NCBI GenBank assembly: GCA_015698045.1
Contig: BLAL01000019.1
Span: 436,501-500,500, forward strand
From: Rhizophagus clarus
Taxonomy: Eukaryota > Glomeromycota > Glomeromycetes > Glomerales > Glomeraceae
Reading direction: 5' to 3'
Length of the DNA stretch: 64,000 nt
How positions within the stretch are numbered: the first letter of the stretch is position 1; every line of letters starts with the position of its first letter. The translations under genes were made by a program, and so were the position numbers. The notes below the pieces were generated by a model. It saw only the letters and a list, made by a program, of their open reading frames with translations. It did not search any database and was not told the DNA's origin. Positions 36,383-49,737 of the stretch are shown here, piece after piece.

Positions 36383-38117
36383 CCCTATAAAAAAACTGGA
36401 TACATTTTTAATAGATTTTTATACGATTTTTTTCCTTAGAAATAACGTATCACAATAGACCATTGAAAAGATACGGAAAAATGCACAATTCCGTATCACT
36501 ATAAATATGGTTTGGATACGGAATTTGCATGGAATTCATACGGAATTTACATGATTTAATCACTGATTTACCATGAAATTTATATTATTGCTTATTACTG
36601 TTTATATTATAATTTATTACAATTTATTACTAGACTTTATTTACATAAACTTAATTTTATTTATTAAATCAAAAAATAAAAAAATAAAATAAAACACAAA
36701 TACTGTATATTACGAATAGTTTATTCTATCAAACCAACTATTGCAAACTAAAACAAAAGAAACATTAATACTATTTCTACTGTTGTTTCTTTAAGAAATT
36801 TAAGTTTTTTTAAGAAATCAAAAGTCTCCAGGAGCACTTAGTCCAAAGAAATAACCTATTCCTTCAAAATAAATGAAAAAAGACACTAGTACGTCAATTA
36901 GACCAACGCTTCCCTATTGTATCTATAATTCTGGATTCGTCCAAGTCATCAGGAGTCAGACAACCTAAAAACAAAAAAAAAAAGAAATATAAGCTCCGCT
37001 TATATAGTACCTGCAATCATCCAAGTCTCCAAACGTTCAGTTCCTACCTGACTTACAAAAAAAAAAGTACTTCAAAATTGACCCGCAAAAAGAAAAAAGG
37101 AACCAAGCAGCCAAAAAAAAATCTGGTCTACAAAATAAAAGAATAAATATAAATAAAAAAGAAAGGATAGTGAGGTGGAAGTAAAAAAGTAAAATAAATA
37201 AAAAAAAATTTTTTTTTTTTGAAAAAGGAATAACGAAGTTAGGGAAGGAAATAAAAAAAGATTTTTAAAGAGATGACAAAGTTAGAAAAATAAAGCAGAA
37301 GGTAACTTACATAACCCGGCTTATAGGAACCTCTCTTTTTAAATTAGAAACTTAGGAACTACCTGCACTAAATAAGACTTTTTATTCACCGGTCCTGACA
37401 AACTTCGTGTCAGCAGTCACGGTTAGTCCATCTTTAACCTCTAACCTATGCAGAAATAATTCGATAAAAAAGGGGGCAAAAATAAATTTTTTTTTTTTTT
37501 AAAGAGGGCAACAAAGTTAGAAAAATAAAGGAAAAGAAGTTTTTAAAAGAAGAGTAGCAAGTGAGAATAAAAAAGAGGGGCAACAAATAAAAGAAAAAGA
37601 GTTATTTTTTAAAAAAAAAAAAAAAATGCGAAATAAAAAATCAGGGAGAGGAAGACAGGAAGACAGGGTGGAAGATCAAAGCAGCATAACGGAAGTCCCA
37701 TTTTGATCTAATGTTACACAAACTATTTATACAGTGTATACAATAGTATACATATAAGATTTACAATGGTCATATTACAACACATGAAGGACGCGACCGT
37801 TTACTCTGAAACTTTATCAGTATATTCTTTAAATACTATTCTAACTTAATAAACAAACTGATCTCTATGATCTCTAAGTTTGTGGAAGTTGTATTAGACG
37901 TGACTTTTGGCTTACCGTGATATATTATAAAATTTATTATAATTTTCAAAAATACAAGCGGTAAATAAGTTCTTTTATTAATAATTGTTTCTTTTGATGA
38001 AATTTATTAAAATACAATCATTAATCGTTGTCAAATTAACATTTTATAGTAATTACTTTAAGAATTCGATAGTTATTATTACTATTATCTTTATATTATA
38101 TGTTATATATACATTTA

Positions 38118-40659
38118 TTACCAATAATTTATATCACTAATTGCTGCTGCTAACATGGCAGATACATCCGCTTGTTCACTTATCGTCTCATCCGATTCTT
38201 CCTCCTCTTCTTCGTTATCATCATCCAGATCATCATTTGTAAGTAAATCTGCTCCTTTTTCCATTCTTTTTAAAAATGAATTTACATTTTCAAAAATACC
38301 ATTCTTATAAAAATTTTCGCAGTATATGCACCTTCTACTATAACAAACTGGATGGTAACCATGGCCGCAAGCAAGCACCACACCAATTTGAAGTCCACAA
38401 TTATCACATAATCCTAATTGTGGTGGACGTGATGTACTGTACGCCGTCGGTAGATGACGCAAACCTATTTCTTTTTCCAAACTAGCTAGTTTATATCCTT
38501 TTAAAATTTTCCTTTTTTTATTATTATATATTGGAATGCATTTATTTTGATTGTGAAATATTTTACAAAAATAATTTAACAGAAAAAGGCTGGTTTTATC
38601 TGATAGAAAATTAAGCATAGGTAAACTATAAGGATAATGATGAGTTTTACGATATGTATCTTTAAAAATAGGATCATGATCTGCTATTTAAATCAAAATA
38701 TAATGTTAATTAATTAATTTCAATTTTAATAAACATTCACATCATACCAATAACATAGGCCTGTTTTATAATATTTTCAGCTGTTGCATTTGGAGATGTG
38801 TTTGCCCTAATTCGACTATGAATATTTTCAACGTAATAATCGTTAAAACATGGCAGATACTTTTTGATTGCATCAGCAAATGGGTGGTGATTGTCCTGCC
38901 AATAAAATAGATCTGACAAAAACATAAGGGGTGCTTTATTATAATTTTTTCTTTTCCACCTTAAAGTAAATGTCCAAATACGGAATACAGTTTCCACATA
39001 TTGATCAAAAGATCCAGATCAAAATAGAATCGCATAAACATCAAGCGTAGCTGGAATAAGATTATCTAATAAGTCAATTACAGTTCGATATTCAACATCT
39101 TTGCATGTTGAACCAAATTTTTGCATAACTTCATTTTTAATTTTAATCCAACCACTTCGTGCAAGTTCCAAAAGAAGGTTAATCCTCCATGGCTTTGGTT
39201 TTTTCGCCAGTTTTTTATTTTTGCCAAATACAAAGTGAAACATTTGTTCAAAAAAAGAATGATAAATTATCATAACATGTTCTCTACTGTTAAGTGAAAG
39301 ATGAAGGGGACCTAACATTGGTACAAATGATTCTATTTCTTGGGAAATAGTGGATTGTGATCCCGATGCTCTTGATGCATAAAAATGTGTTAATGCTTTC
39401 CTGATAAACAACTGACCTGGCCAATTTGCGACGATAGGAACAACTCGATTTTCTAAATGCTTTGTCTTACCATTTATATCTAAAATCATCTGCAATGCGT
39501 TTAAATAGTCTTGCATTGAGTGCAAATGTTGTTCCTTAAAACCAACTAATTGAAGACCATTCATTGATCTTTCTTCTTTTCTTTCTGCAATAGCATCATC
39601 GTAACTATGAACAGTTAAAAGTTCAATAGTATCAAAGACATTATTATCATGATTCCAGAGTGATTGACGTTCAGTATATGTAATATCAAATATCCCACCA
39701 TATTTATTAAGCAGATACCAGCAGATTCTTGGTGCTTCGATATTATTTGGATTATGAATAGATATTCCATTAAATGTAAGTGGTACTGCAGAACAATCCA
39801 CAACAAGTTTTGTAACACAGGTAGCAAAATGCTTTGCTGTTGATGTTGATACACTGTTTGGCCTTTGTATTTCATGAATATTGTGGTAATCATCAACATT
39901 ATAAATATGTAAAAAGTCACCCTATAAACAAAAAATTTAATTAATTTAATTAATTAATTAAATTATTTAAAACTTTTACTTGTCAATAATACCAACCTTT
40001 TCTGAAAAGTAATTTTCAACTTTTGTTATATGATTTTTTTGAATTTTTTTCTGAAAGTCTGCAACTGTTTTGGCGTATGCTGAATATCCGAGACTTGATA
40101 ACATGTCAATAGCTTCCCATGTAGTGTCTGATGCTGCCAAATACAGTCCAACCTCTATTTTAAATTGATTAACAAATTTATTGCGTAATCCTGCAATCAT
40201 ATAACATATGGCAACAACTGATTTTTTTGCTTCTTGTTTATTATGTGCTGAACGTTCCTTGGGAATAATTGCGTTTATCATTGAAGGAAAAAATCCTTTT
40301 AGTTTAGGATTAGCTTCTTCAATCATAAGTTGAAATTGTGTTGGGTTTAGTTCTAAACTGGCAGACTCTCGACATTGCTTATTATACAGTGTTTCTGTTA
40401 ATATCTTTAAATTGGATGCAAATGTGGATTCATTTGTTAAAACTAAGCAAAATAATTTATTAGTATATTGCCAATGAAAAAAGTTTATAATTAATGACAA
40501 AATCAAATTACCTTCTTTTCTAATTAATGAATGTGTGTTTTCAAGAAGAGTCTTTTTCCTACTACATTTCTGACTTATTGACTTTATTTTTTGTTTATTT
40601 TGTCCACGGTTAGGCTCTACTATATTGCAATAATGTGAGTGACAAAGTTGTTTTCCCAC
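38118..40659 (-). pseudogene. Transposon protein, DUF6589-like with C-terminal RING-like zinc finger
   Basis: Three exon-like pieces: about 40659-39981, 39921-38749 and 38683-38118, joined by introns with GT/AG ends. The first piece has RNKFVNQFKIEVGLYLAA and LSSLGYSAYAKTV, resembling the N-terminal part of DUF6589-type transposon proteins of fungi. The second opens GDFLHIYNVDDYHNIHE and has FVPMLGPLHLSLNSRE. The last ends with LCDNCGLQIGVVLACGHGY, HPVCYSRRC and YCENFYKNGI, a C-x2-C, C-x-H, H-x2-C, C-x2-C pattern like a RING or treble-clef finger, then an acidic tail. It looks nearly whole, with about one break. The true start may lie upstream because a Cys-containing piece precedes the Met. 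It is presumably the transposase, by position only. Confidence 0.5.
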
Positions 40660-41303
40660 TTCAAGATAAGGATATATTTCTAATGTATGCTTCTCTTAGC
40701 ACTTCTGGTATGCAAGTTCCGTAATTACGTGAAAATTTTCATTATTGTAATTGCAATTAGCAATTGAGCATGGTCCAAAATTTTTCTTTATCAGTATATT
40801 TTAAATTTTTCTAACCTGTTTTAAAACTTGTTTCAAAGAAAATCATGTGCAATCTCATTTTTTGAATTGGTCACGTATGATTTTTAGCCAATCACAATTT
40901 GTGTTGATCATCTAAATTTTAGCCAATTAAGGAGAAACTTTGTTATGCTGATCAAATTTTATTTTTATTTTTATTTTTAAATCAGGCTGGGACTGTTATT
41001 AAATTTCAGTAAGTAGCAGATAATCTACACTAAGATCTACCAAAAACTACTCTAATGAATAATCTAATGAAACCCCTACATGAAGAGCCGCCCACCTATT
41101 GTTAGTACGAAAGATATACCTTGCATCCTAGCCTAACGTATCAAAACCAGAAACATTCACACAAAGAGACGAGTAAAGACTATACTCCTAATCTAATTGG
41201 AGAACTGAATTTTTCTTTCATCTAACAATGCTATACGTAAATTCTGTCAGGTGTAGAATGATGTACTTAATAAAGGTCCATAATTGTAATATCTCTAAAA
41301 ATT

Positions 41304-42988
41304 TTAGACGTCAAAAAAATTGACGTCATCAGATGACGATCTATGAGTAAAGTTATCAGGTAACGGAGTCCTAGGACTATAGGAACTTTCAGGGGTAAAA
41401 TTAACATGAGCCAGAGGTTGAGAGGCAGAAACACAATTTACGTCTGCAGGCATAATAGTTGCAGCGCTATCATGACTATATCGACGATTGAGATGCCTAT
41501 CAGGCGGAGGTGTAAGCGGACCATGAATGTGATGTAAAAATACATCAGGTGAAGCCAATAAAGCGGAACCTTCTTGAAAAATAATAAAAGTCAAATCATC
41601 ATCCTGATGATCAGGAGTGATATCGGTAACAACTCATTCTTCCAGGTATTTCATAATCGTATCTATATGAGGAATAATATCATTATAATGTTTAATATTG
41701 GCTAGCGTAAGAGAATCGTGCCAGTAATGATCTTGAAGGTGACCAAGGTTTAAATTGAGATTATGATGGGATTTATAATATTCTATCGCATCCCCAGAAA
41801 AGTTAGGAGGCAAAGGAGAAAGCTTGTTTTTGCGTTTATATCATTGGTGTGCATTCTTAACTTTTGATCGTAAATGTTTTATAGCAACCAGATCTATATT
41901 AAAACGGTTGGTGATATCCTGAATGTAAAATTGTGATGGCTGTTGTTTTCTTGGACAATGATGAATCTGCTTTAAAATGGTGACGGGTTTCTTGTCCCTA
42001 TCGGTTGTCACCTGTAAAAGAAATGGTTTTTTGATTGCACAATCAACATTTTGTTTCAAAATAAATGTACTCAACCGCTTGAAGTGTTGAATTTGTTGAG
42101 GAGATCTAACAATATCAAACTTTAAGGATCAATATTCTTTAAAATATTTCCATCATTTGTGATCAGCCACATTGTGACAAAAAACATCTGGAGCACCCCT
42201 GACTGATTTGATGATAACATCATATGTAATTCCTAAACGGTTTGAATGTACATGTTTAACTTCTTTGGTTTGAGCATGATGCTTTAATTCATCTGCATAA
42301 TATTTCTTATCTCGAGGTATGTAACGATTAGTATGATGACAAGTGTTGATTTCATTGTAATGTTCACCACATCTCCATTATTTTTGAGACATAATACAAG
42401 CTGCTGGGAGAATACAACTATTACCACTTCCACACCGTAAGTGAAATCCCAAATAAATCATATGATTACCAGAAGAAAACCAGATATAAGTCTTTGTATA
42501 ATGGTAATTATGATTATCAGAATCAATCCTTTGTTTAATAGAATACAGCTTTTCCTTTAAAAGTACGCTTAAGCGTGAAAAATATTTTGTTACTATGTGG
42601 CTGGGAAATTGACGATTAAGGTTAAAACGTAAGTGAGAAAATTCTCTAAAAGGAAATTGATGTTGGGGCGTTCTGATGTAGATGAGAAAGTTCTCTGATG
42701 ATCACTGGATAATTCCGTGTCGTTAGTGAATACCATAAAATTATTGGTTTCAGGACCAAATAATGTACTGAGTCCTAAACTTAAAAGGTAATAACGAGCT
42801 TTCTTTGTGTTATACAGGGTACCTGCTTCTCTTGTATCACACGAAAGATAAGGACGAAGATGATGAATAAGAAAAGAAATAGGGAAAATAGTTGCAGGTT
42901 TGTAAAGTCGAACAATAGCAGAACCTTTATAGGGTTTGTTGGGTGTGTTATCAATAGGAATATGGAAAGAGGTAGCCATAGTATCCAC
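41304..42988 (-). pseudogene. Second decayed gene of the transposon
   Basis: Open stretches at 42988-42593 (MDTMATSFHIPIDNTP), 42074-41841 and 41594-41304, with protein-like sequence between them in related frames, suggest one former gene of about 500 or more residues. Composition is less AT-biased than the flanks. There are His and Cys residues (for example IHHCPRKQQ) but no clear domain. About five breaks. The function is unknown. Confidence 0.4.
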
Positions 42989-43339
42989 TGAGTTTCAGGT
43001 TATGAAAGGAGAAGTAGCGGGGAAGTGCAGTTTAAAAAAAATTTGGTTCCTAACTTTGTAACACTTAACAGAGAGGATAAAACAGTCTAAAACTTCCAAA
43101 AGAAAGAGGTGAAAAAATAAAATAACGAGTATGATATTTGACAAGAGAAACTCTAACCATTATGGGAAGGAGTTTGCTACGCAGAAATGTTAAAAAACAA
43201 GTCAGGAAAAATTTATTGTTTGTGCAAATTTTCAGGAACGGGAAAGAGTTTTGTTATGCTGATCAAAACTGGATTTATATAAACAACTAGAATATGCAGT
43301 TTGTGGGGGGACTTCGTCCCCCCCAAGCACAAATAATTT

Positions 43340-44600
43340 TAAATATTTAGGCGGTTTAATCAGAAAAGTGCCTTTTTTAAGCGCTTAATTGAAAGAAAAC
43401 GCTTTTTTTTAAGCGTTTGATTAAAAAAGAAAACGCTTTTTTAAGCGTTTGATTAAAAAAGAAAACGCTTTTTTAAGCGTTTAATTTAAAAAAATGCCTT
43501 TTCTTTAGGCGTTTAATTAAAAAAAAAAATGTTTTTTTAGGCGGTTTAATCAGAAAAGGGCCTTTTTTAAGCGCTTGATTGAAAGAAAACGCTTTTTTTT
43601 AAGCGTTTGATTAAAAAGAAAACGCTTTTTTAAGCGTTTGATTAAAAAGAAAACGCTTTTTTAAGCGTTTAATTTAAAAAAATGCCTTTTCTTTAGGCGT
43701 TTAATTAAAAAAAAACGTTTTTTTAGGCGGCTTAATCAGAAAAAGGGCCTTTTTTAAGCGCTTGATTGAAAGAAAACGCTTTTTTTTAAGCGTTTGATTA
43801 AAAAAGAAAACGCTTTTTTAAGCGTTTAATTTAAAAAAATGCCTTTTCTTTAGGCGTTTAATTAAAAAAAAAAACGTTTTTTTAGGCGGCTTAATCAGAA
43901 AAAGGGCCTTTTTTAAGCGCTTGATTAAAAAAGAAAACCACTTTTTTTTAAGCGTTTGATTAAAAAAAATGCCTTTTCTTTAGGCGTTTAATTAAAAAAC
44001 GCTTTTTTTAGGCGGTTTGATCAGAAAAAGTGCCTTTTTTAAGCGCTTAATTGAAAAAGATGCTTTTTTTAAGCGTTTAATTAACGTTTAATTAAAAATA
44101 TACGCTATTTTCTTAAGCATTTAATTGAAAAACGTCTTTTTTAGGGGTTTGTAATTAAAAAAAAATGCATTTTTTAGGCATTTAATTATAGAAACGCATT
44201 TTTTAAGCATTTAATTAGAAAAAGTGCTTTTTCTAAGCGCTTAATTAAAAAAACTTTTTTCTTAAGAGTCTAATTAGCTTTTTTTAGGTGTTTATTAAAA
44301 AAAGAAGCCTTTTTTTAGGCGTTTATTAAAAAAAAAGAAGCCTTTTTTTAGGTGTTTATTAAAAAAAAAGAAGCCTTTTTTTTTAGGCGTTTATTAATAA
44401 AAAAAAAGCCTTTTTTGTTAGGCGTTTAATCAGAAAAAGTTTTTAAGCGTTTAACTAAAAAAACGCTTTTTTAAGGGTTTAATTAAGAAAACGCTTTTTT
44501 TTAAACATCAATTAAAAAATTCCTTTTTTTAATTAAACATTAATTAAAAAAGAACCTTTTTTTAAGCGTTTAAATTAAAAGAAAAACGCTTTTTTTAATT
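43340..44600. repeat. Hairpin minisatellite with higher-order repeat structure
   Basis: About forty units of roughly 30 bp, each an AACGC-T(n)-AAGCGTTTGATTAAAA type hairpin in which AACGC or AAAGCC pairs with GCGTT or GGCGTT. Units are grouped: the marker GCGG(T/C)TT(A/G)ATCAGAAAA recurs near 43351, 43540, 43726, 43885 and 44012. The spacing shrinks from about 190 to 127 bp as inner units are lost. Beyond 44100 the order decays into degenerate units. Confidence 0.9.
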
Positions 44601-45146
44601 GTTTAATTAAAAATTGTTTGTTTTTAATTGAAAATGATTAAGAAGAATTTGCACTTTTTAATTAAAAATGATTTTTAACAAAGTTGTTGAAATCGATTCT
44701 TTCATAATAAAAACAATTTAATGGTTTTTATTATGATGACTAAAAGAAATTATTTAAAAAAATAATTAGAAAAAATAAATGATTAAAATCGTTTTTAATT
44801 AAAAATGATTAAAAAAACTTTTTTTTTATTATTGCAAAAATAAAATGTTTTTTATTAAAAATGATATAAAAAAATCATTTGTTTTACTATAGTGACTATT
44901 TTAAATGATCAGCTTTTTTACCTCAAATTACCTGCGTTATGATCGACAAAATCAATTTTTTGCAGCAAAATCGTTTACTTGATGGTTAAACATAATTAAC
45001 AACAAAAGTGGCACAGGAGTGCTTTTTTTGCAATTTTATTCTAATGATATCAAAAGATGCAATATAGCATAATGCAAATAATCATCACTTTTATTTTTGA
45101 AAAAAAATAGCGTATAGATAGATATACTGTAGCTATGGCAATAACC

Positions 45147-45205
45147 ATATGCATATGCATATGCATATGCATTGCTATTGCATTGCTATTGCATTGCATA
45201 TTGCA
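45147..45205. repeat. Short tandem repeats ATGCAT and TTGCTA
   Basis: CATATGCATATGCATATGCA is followed by repeats of TTGCTATTGCAT. It lies close to the right end of the 9.2-kb element and has no coding value. Confidence 0.8.
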
Positions 45206-45627
45206 ATTAAATAGCTATATAAATTTCAACTTTAAAGTTCACATTGCGCATTTCCACTTTCATGAAAAAATGCTTGAAGATCGTACAACAATTTCCAAAT
45301 TAAGCGAAAAAGTACATTAATTTGGAAAATGATTGGCAATAATTTGTCGGTCAAAAACATACTATCGCCAAAAAACGTATCATAACAAAATCACGTGATC
45401 ACGTATTATGACATATGATACAGAACAAAAAAACAAGTTCAAATTCTGTATACATTCCGTATATATTAATTTTTCTGCATATATTCTATATGCACCAATT
45501 TTTTTAAAAAACATTCAAAAATGAATTACGTATTAAATATATGGAATTGTTATACAGAATTGGTAAAAACATATATCAAACGTTTATAAAACGTATCCTT
45601 TCTGTATATAGATTTCTTATAGGGATG

Positions 45628-47798
45628 TGATTAAATTTACTCAAAAAATAAATAAATAAATAAATAAAGATAAAAAGAAAAAATTTGACCAAACGTGATT
45701 ACCTTTTGAAGCTATCCTTGGTTGTTTATCTTTGGGATATAATTACCCTTTGATATTTTCTTGACTTTTTTATTTTGGGATATGATTAAATGGAATAGAA
45801 TTATTTGTTGAATTTTAGATTGGTTAACAATTTTAGTGTATCGTTATTGGTTTTAATAATCTCGGAAACTTGAAATTATAAATAAATTACAAATCATCAG
45901 TTACGCTATATTACTTAAATAATGACAATAAAAATTTAAATAAAATCATTCCATATATTTATTATTAATAATAATTTAATCTTGAGATTGGAATGAATCT
46001 TTTCAAGATTTTTTTTTTATATCTGCTCAACATCAGGAACTGATTTTTTTAGAAAATGATCAGCACGTAAAAAATTGTAGAGAATTGATTTTGAGAATCA
46101 TTTTACTATTTAGTTCAATTTTTCAGAATTGATTCCAATTCCTAGTTTAATTTAAATTATATATACTTTAGTAAATAAACCATAAAATTTTGTACAGTTT
46201 GAAAATAAACAAATCATCAGGAATTTCCAATTCTTTGTAGAATATTTCACAAAGTTGTCGTGTTCACTGGTCGAAGCGGTATGATTTCCAACACAGATAC
46301 CCTAGTATACATGATAGAAACCAGTCCAATTTACGTTAAATATCTAAGACATTTCTAAAAAATTGGAAATTCCATGGATATTACGTGCACACAACAGAAA
46401 CTGGACAAGTTTCTGTAGGATTTACATAGATAAAACATCATTGAAATTGCTTCTCTTTGACTAGTGGTTGCATTTATTAAGGACGTTCGAGATCATACCC
46501 ACTAGTATTGTAAGTGCCTGTACAGATTTTTAGTCTTCGAGAAGCCTATTTGTATTTACAGGCCACTTGAATGCATTCTGTTTTGGACTACCAAATACTT
46601 CAACATCACAAAAATTGAATGAATAAAAATTCTACAAAGTCTCTCATCCATTATTCGTATGTACTTATCCTACTTGTTATTTTTTCCCCGTAAGTATTCT
46701 TTTGTGTAATGAAGATAATAGATCAGTTATCGTTCACGTGTATGGAGAGTTAAGAAAGTATAAAAAGTATAGGCAATAATAGATTAGTTATCTAGGTGTC
46801 TTGTCGCTCAACTATGCTTATTCATCATTGACACAATCTTAGTGAAACCACCTGAAAGGTGCATAATTATTAATTACTGTAGGCGAACACAGAAAAAAAA
46901 CTTCATGATTAATGAAGAAAATTATGAAGGATGGATTAGCTTTGGATTGTTTTTTAATGATGACAAGTACTGTATTTTAGCGGTTAATAATCATCTAGTT
47001 TGTTTTACTATATTCGGTGTTTGAAAACGATTTTTGATGAACAAGGAAATATTAGGAAATATTAGCTGTGGTCATATTGTAATAGATAACAAATGGTATA
47101 TAGTACTAGGACAATATTGGAAATGTGGGGAGAGTTATCAATCGGGAACATGTACCAATGCTACAAAAAAAGCATATCTAGCTTTCGCTTTATTGAAAAA
47201 GGTACCATATTGCGTTCATCTTGAACGCATTACTTATATGGGTAGGATCTACACTGTTTATCACTGGCGTGACACCACGTAAACCATTAAGTATCTGAGG
47301 TTTGACACTTTGACTACTTAAAATCTTATTTGTCACAACCCCATTCGTCACCGGGTGGTCATGCGATCATCAAAACATGGTTGTGATGACCACCTAACCT
47401 GGCACAGATTTCAGATGTGCGTTTCGAACACTTAACTACTATACCAAGGAATACGTTTCATGCATCTATGATTAAATTATTATTTGTCTATTACTTTCAA
47501 ACATGTATTAGTGTAGTTACTATAATAGTAGAAATACGAAATCATCACGAAATTTTCAGGGTATTCAATATTGTACAAATATCTAATTTCTCAAAATTTA
47601 CGCAATATAATTAATAATATTGCATATGTAATTTATTGTACAAAGTTTGTATAAAAATTAATGCAATATATTGTATGGAATTTACACTTTATATATTAAA
47701 TATGCAAATAATGTGCATTTTCAGGGTGTGCAAACCAATTTTTTCATGTACAAAATTTTGCATATTTTTTACACAAAAAAAATTTCCTGATGATAGTG
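45628..47798. other. Intergenic stretch with weak coding relic at 46842-47282
   Basis: Two adjoining plus-strand frames (46842-47024 and 47034-47282) contain GLFFNDDKYCILAVNNHLVC and YWKCGESYQSGTCTNATKKA, with reasonable composition. A former small gene or element piece is possible; no family is recognised. The rest is AT-rich with nothing seen. Confidence 0.3.
47340..47455 (-). mobile_element. Possible tRNA-derived SINE fragment
   Basis: The minus strand reads CCTTGGTATAGTAGTTAAGT, close to the 5' part and A box of a tRNA, then GTTCGAAACGC, which resembles a B box but is too near. Next to it, GGTGGTCAT pairs with ATGACCACC (about 47355-47396) to form a hairpin. It does not fold as a whole tRNA. 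Confidence 0.25.
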
Positions 47799-48290
47799 AA
47801 ACGATCTGTGGATGATAATCCGTACAGATAATGAAATATCCGGATATTACGGATATGCGAATCATTTTTAAGTTTCACGGATTTATGTGGATTATCCGTG
47901 AATAATCCGTCAGTTATTGCCGGATATTCGTGGGTAAATTAGCAATCCGTGATTAATCTGAACGGATAATTTGCAAATATCCACATTTTTAATATTAATT
48001 TTGCCATAACTTTAGCCTGTTTCAGAGACACTTCGCAAAAAACTAAAACCGGAAATTTACATTACATCATGATTATTATTTCATTTGTGAAATCTTTGAA
48101 AATTGAAACAAATATTCTCATGTACGGCATGAATCATTTATTGAGAATATTAATCCTAAATCTTGACGTTTTTTAGTGTGATTTTGTTAAATGTTAACGA
48201 TAAAAGTTTTCTTTATATGTAATTTGTTTTGCACTTTTGCTTACTAAATAAAATGTAATCTTATTTTAGTACTAAATATTATTTTTCAAT

Positions 48291-48324
<34 letters not shown>

Positions 48325-48485
48325 AAAAAACGTTATGCGCGGATAATTTGTTATCCATGTGATTTGCAGATCATTCGCGGAATAATTTATTCGACCTTCT
48401 GCGGATATATAATAATTATACGGATCATTTTTTTTCAGATCACGGATATTCGTCTGATATTCGTGGGTGATCCGGATCGCTTGAC
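47799..48485. mobile_element. MITE-like element rich in GGATATTCG / ATCCG words
   Basis: The left end AGTGAAACGATCTG and the inverse of the right end (AGTCAAGCGATCCG) match at 11 of 14 positions. Inside, CGGATAAT, GGATATTCGTGGGT and ATTATCCGTG recur in both orientations. There is a run of about 30 A near 48290-48321. No coding sequence. The exact ends and target duplication are uncertain. Confidence 0.5.
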
Positions 48486-49737
48486 TAAATTACGAAAGTC
48501 TGGTTTTTCGAGACTTCCTTTACAGCAGTAATTCACTAATTATGTTGAGATCAGATCAGTCTCCAAATCAAGATTGTCAGAAAATGCTGTAGAGAATGCA
48601 CACACACTGCAATAGGGCGTTATGATATGTGGTGAATAGTATAAAATACAATAGGTATTATCTTGGATGTAAAATTGGTTATCGGGAAAAAACCAAATTC
48701 ACATGGAAATAATTAAGTAAAGCTGAAATTATGTGAATGTTTCTGACCTGCATTGTGTTTGTTTCATTTTTCTATTTTTTGACTGAATCACATAATAAGA
48801 ATAATATTAACTAAATGATTGAAATGACCAAATGACAAAGGATTAGAAATAATGACAAAATGACAAATGATTAGTCAATAACTTGAATGGTCAAATGACC
48901 AGGTCATTTCCGAACATTGCATTGAATTGTGACTTATTTAGCTAGTTTCACTAAGCGAAGTTGTTAACTACGTTTGTTAAGATGTTTGTAGTGCTAATTT
49001 CTGCAGGGTCATAGAAAAATTCTGTACGAACATCATATGGTCAAACAACAGAAATAGACTACGTCATAGAAAATCGGGATAAATAACATAAGGAGGATCA
49101 CGTGCTAGCAGGCGCAATATATTCCATGTGCAGATACGCAGTATCCCATGGACATATATGTATTTAAAGATTATCAGCAGACAACATGGACGATGTGGTC
49201 ACTGGACAGCTCGACTACGGTAGATTGGCAGGACCGTGAGACCGCGGTCCCGGTTTATGTGTAGGTCCGGAGAAACCTTTGGTCCTCAGGACCGTTGAAA
49301 TACTTGTTACAGGGTCAAATTCCATTTTAGTGTAAATACATATTTTCATAACTTTTTTTAGTGGTTAATTATTTATTAAATGCATGTGATCCCAGGGGTA
49401 TATGAGTTTTATTCTTTATTAAAGGAAGTTTTGATTTGTTATTTTTATTTTTATTTTTTTTTTTGGAAAAAATAGAAGAAAATCATTCTTTATTAATATG
49501 AACTAACTTTTACATCAATATAAAAACGATACATTTGCTAAAAAGGAAAATTTTTATTTCCGAAGCAATGAAAATTAGCCTACATGCATGTTGCATCATG
49601 CACTACCAAATTGAGCAACATAATGATTTATTACATAAATGGCCGAGATTTTAAATCTGCTGTAAATTTATTAAAGAGACGAAGCATTTCAAACAACTCA
49701 TTTTGAACTTTAGAATATAATATATAATTCAGTTAAA
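48486..49737. other. Intergenic stretch upstream of the ceramidase gene
   Basis: AAATGACC words at 48820-48912 resemble those at 35820. GGACCG/CGGTCC words at 49220-49300 may be a small palindromic repeat. The last 150 bp should hold the ceramidase promoter. No gene is seen. Confidence 0.45.

Larger units (their letters stand above)
36383..45624. mobile_element. 9.2-kb DNA transposon with CCCTATAA termini and ATG target duplication
   Basis: The left end is CCCTATAAAAAAACT and the right end is the inverse of CCCTATAAGAAATCT. ATG flanks both ends (36380-36382 and 45625-45627). Subterminal DNA at both ends is full of (A)TACGGAA, CCGTAT and GATACG words. The interior has one long minus-strand gene with a DUF6589-like and RING-like reading (38118-40659), a second decayed gene (41304-42988) and a hairpin-unit array (43340-44600). 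Terminus and target duplication match the MITE at 7682. I cannot assign a named superfamily; a 3-bp duplication with this end is unusual. No capsid, polymerase or reverse transcriptase was recognised. Confidence 0.7.

Noticed and set aside
43340-44600. CRISPR array or tRNA-like cluster
   Set aside because: Hairpin units vary gradually, and spacers are only A/T runs. It is a minisatellite inside a transposon.
47340-47455. Functional tRNA gene
   Set aside because: A-box-like sequence is present, but the B box is misplaced and no cloverleaf forms.
48289-48321. Poly-A tail of a processed retrocopy
   Set aside because: The run lies inside the ATCCG-word element, with the same kind of sequence on both sides and no coding sequence before it.
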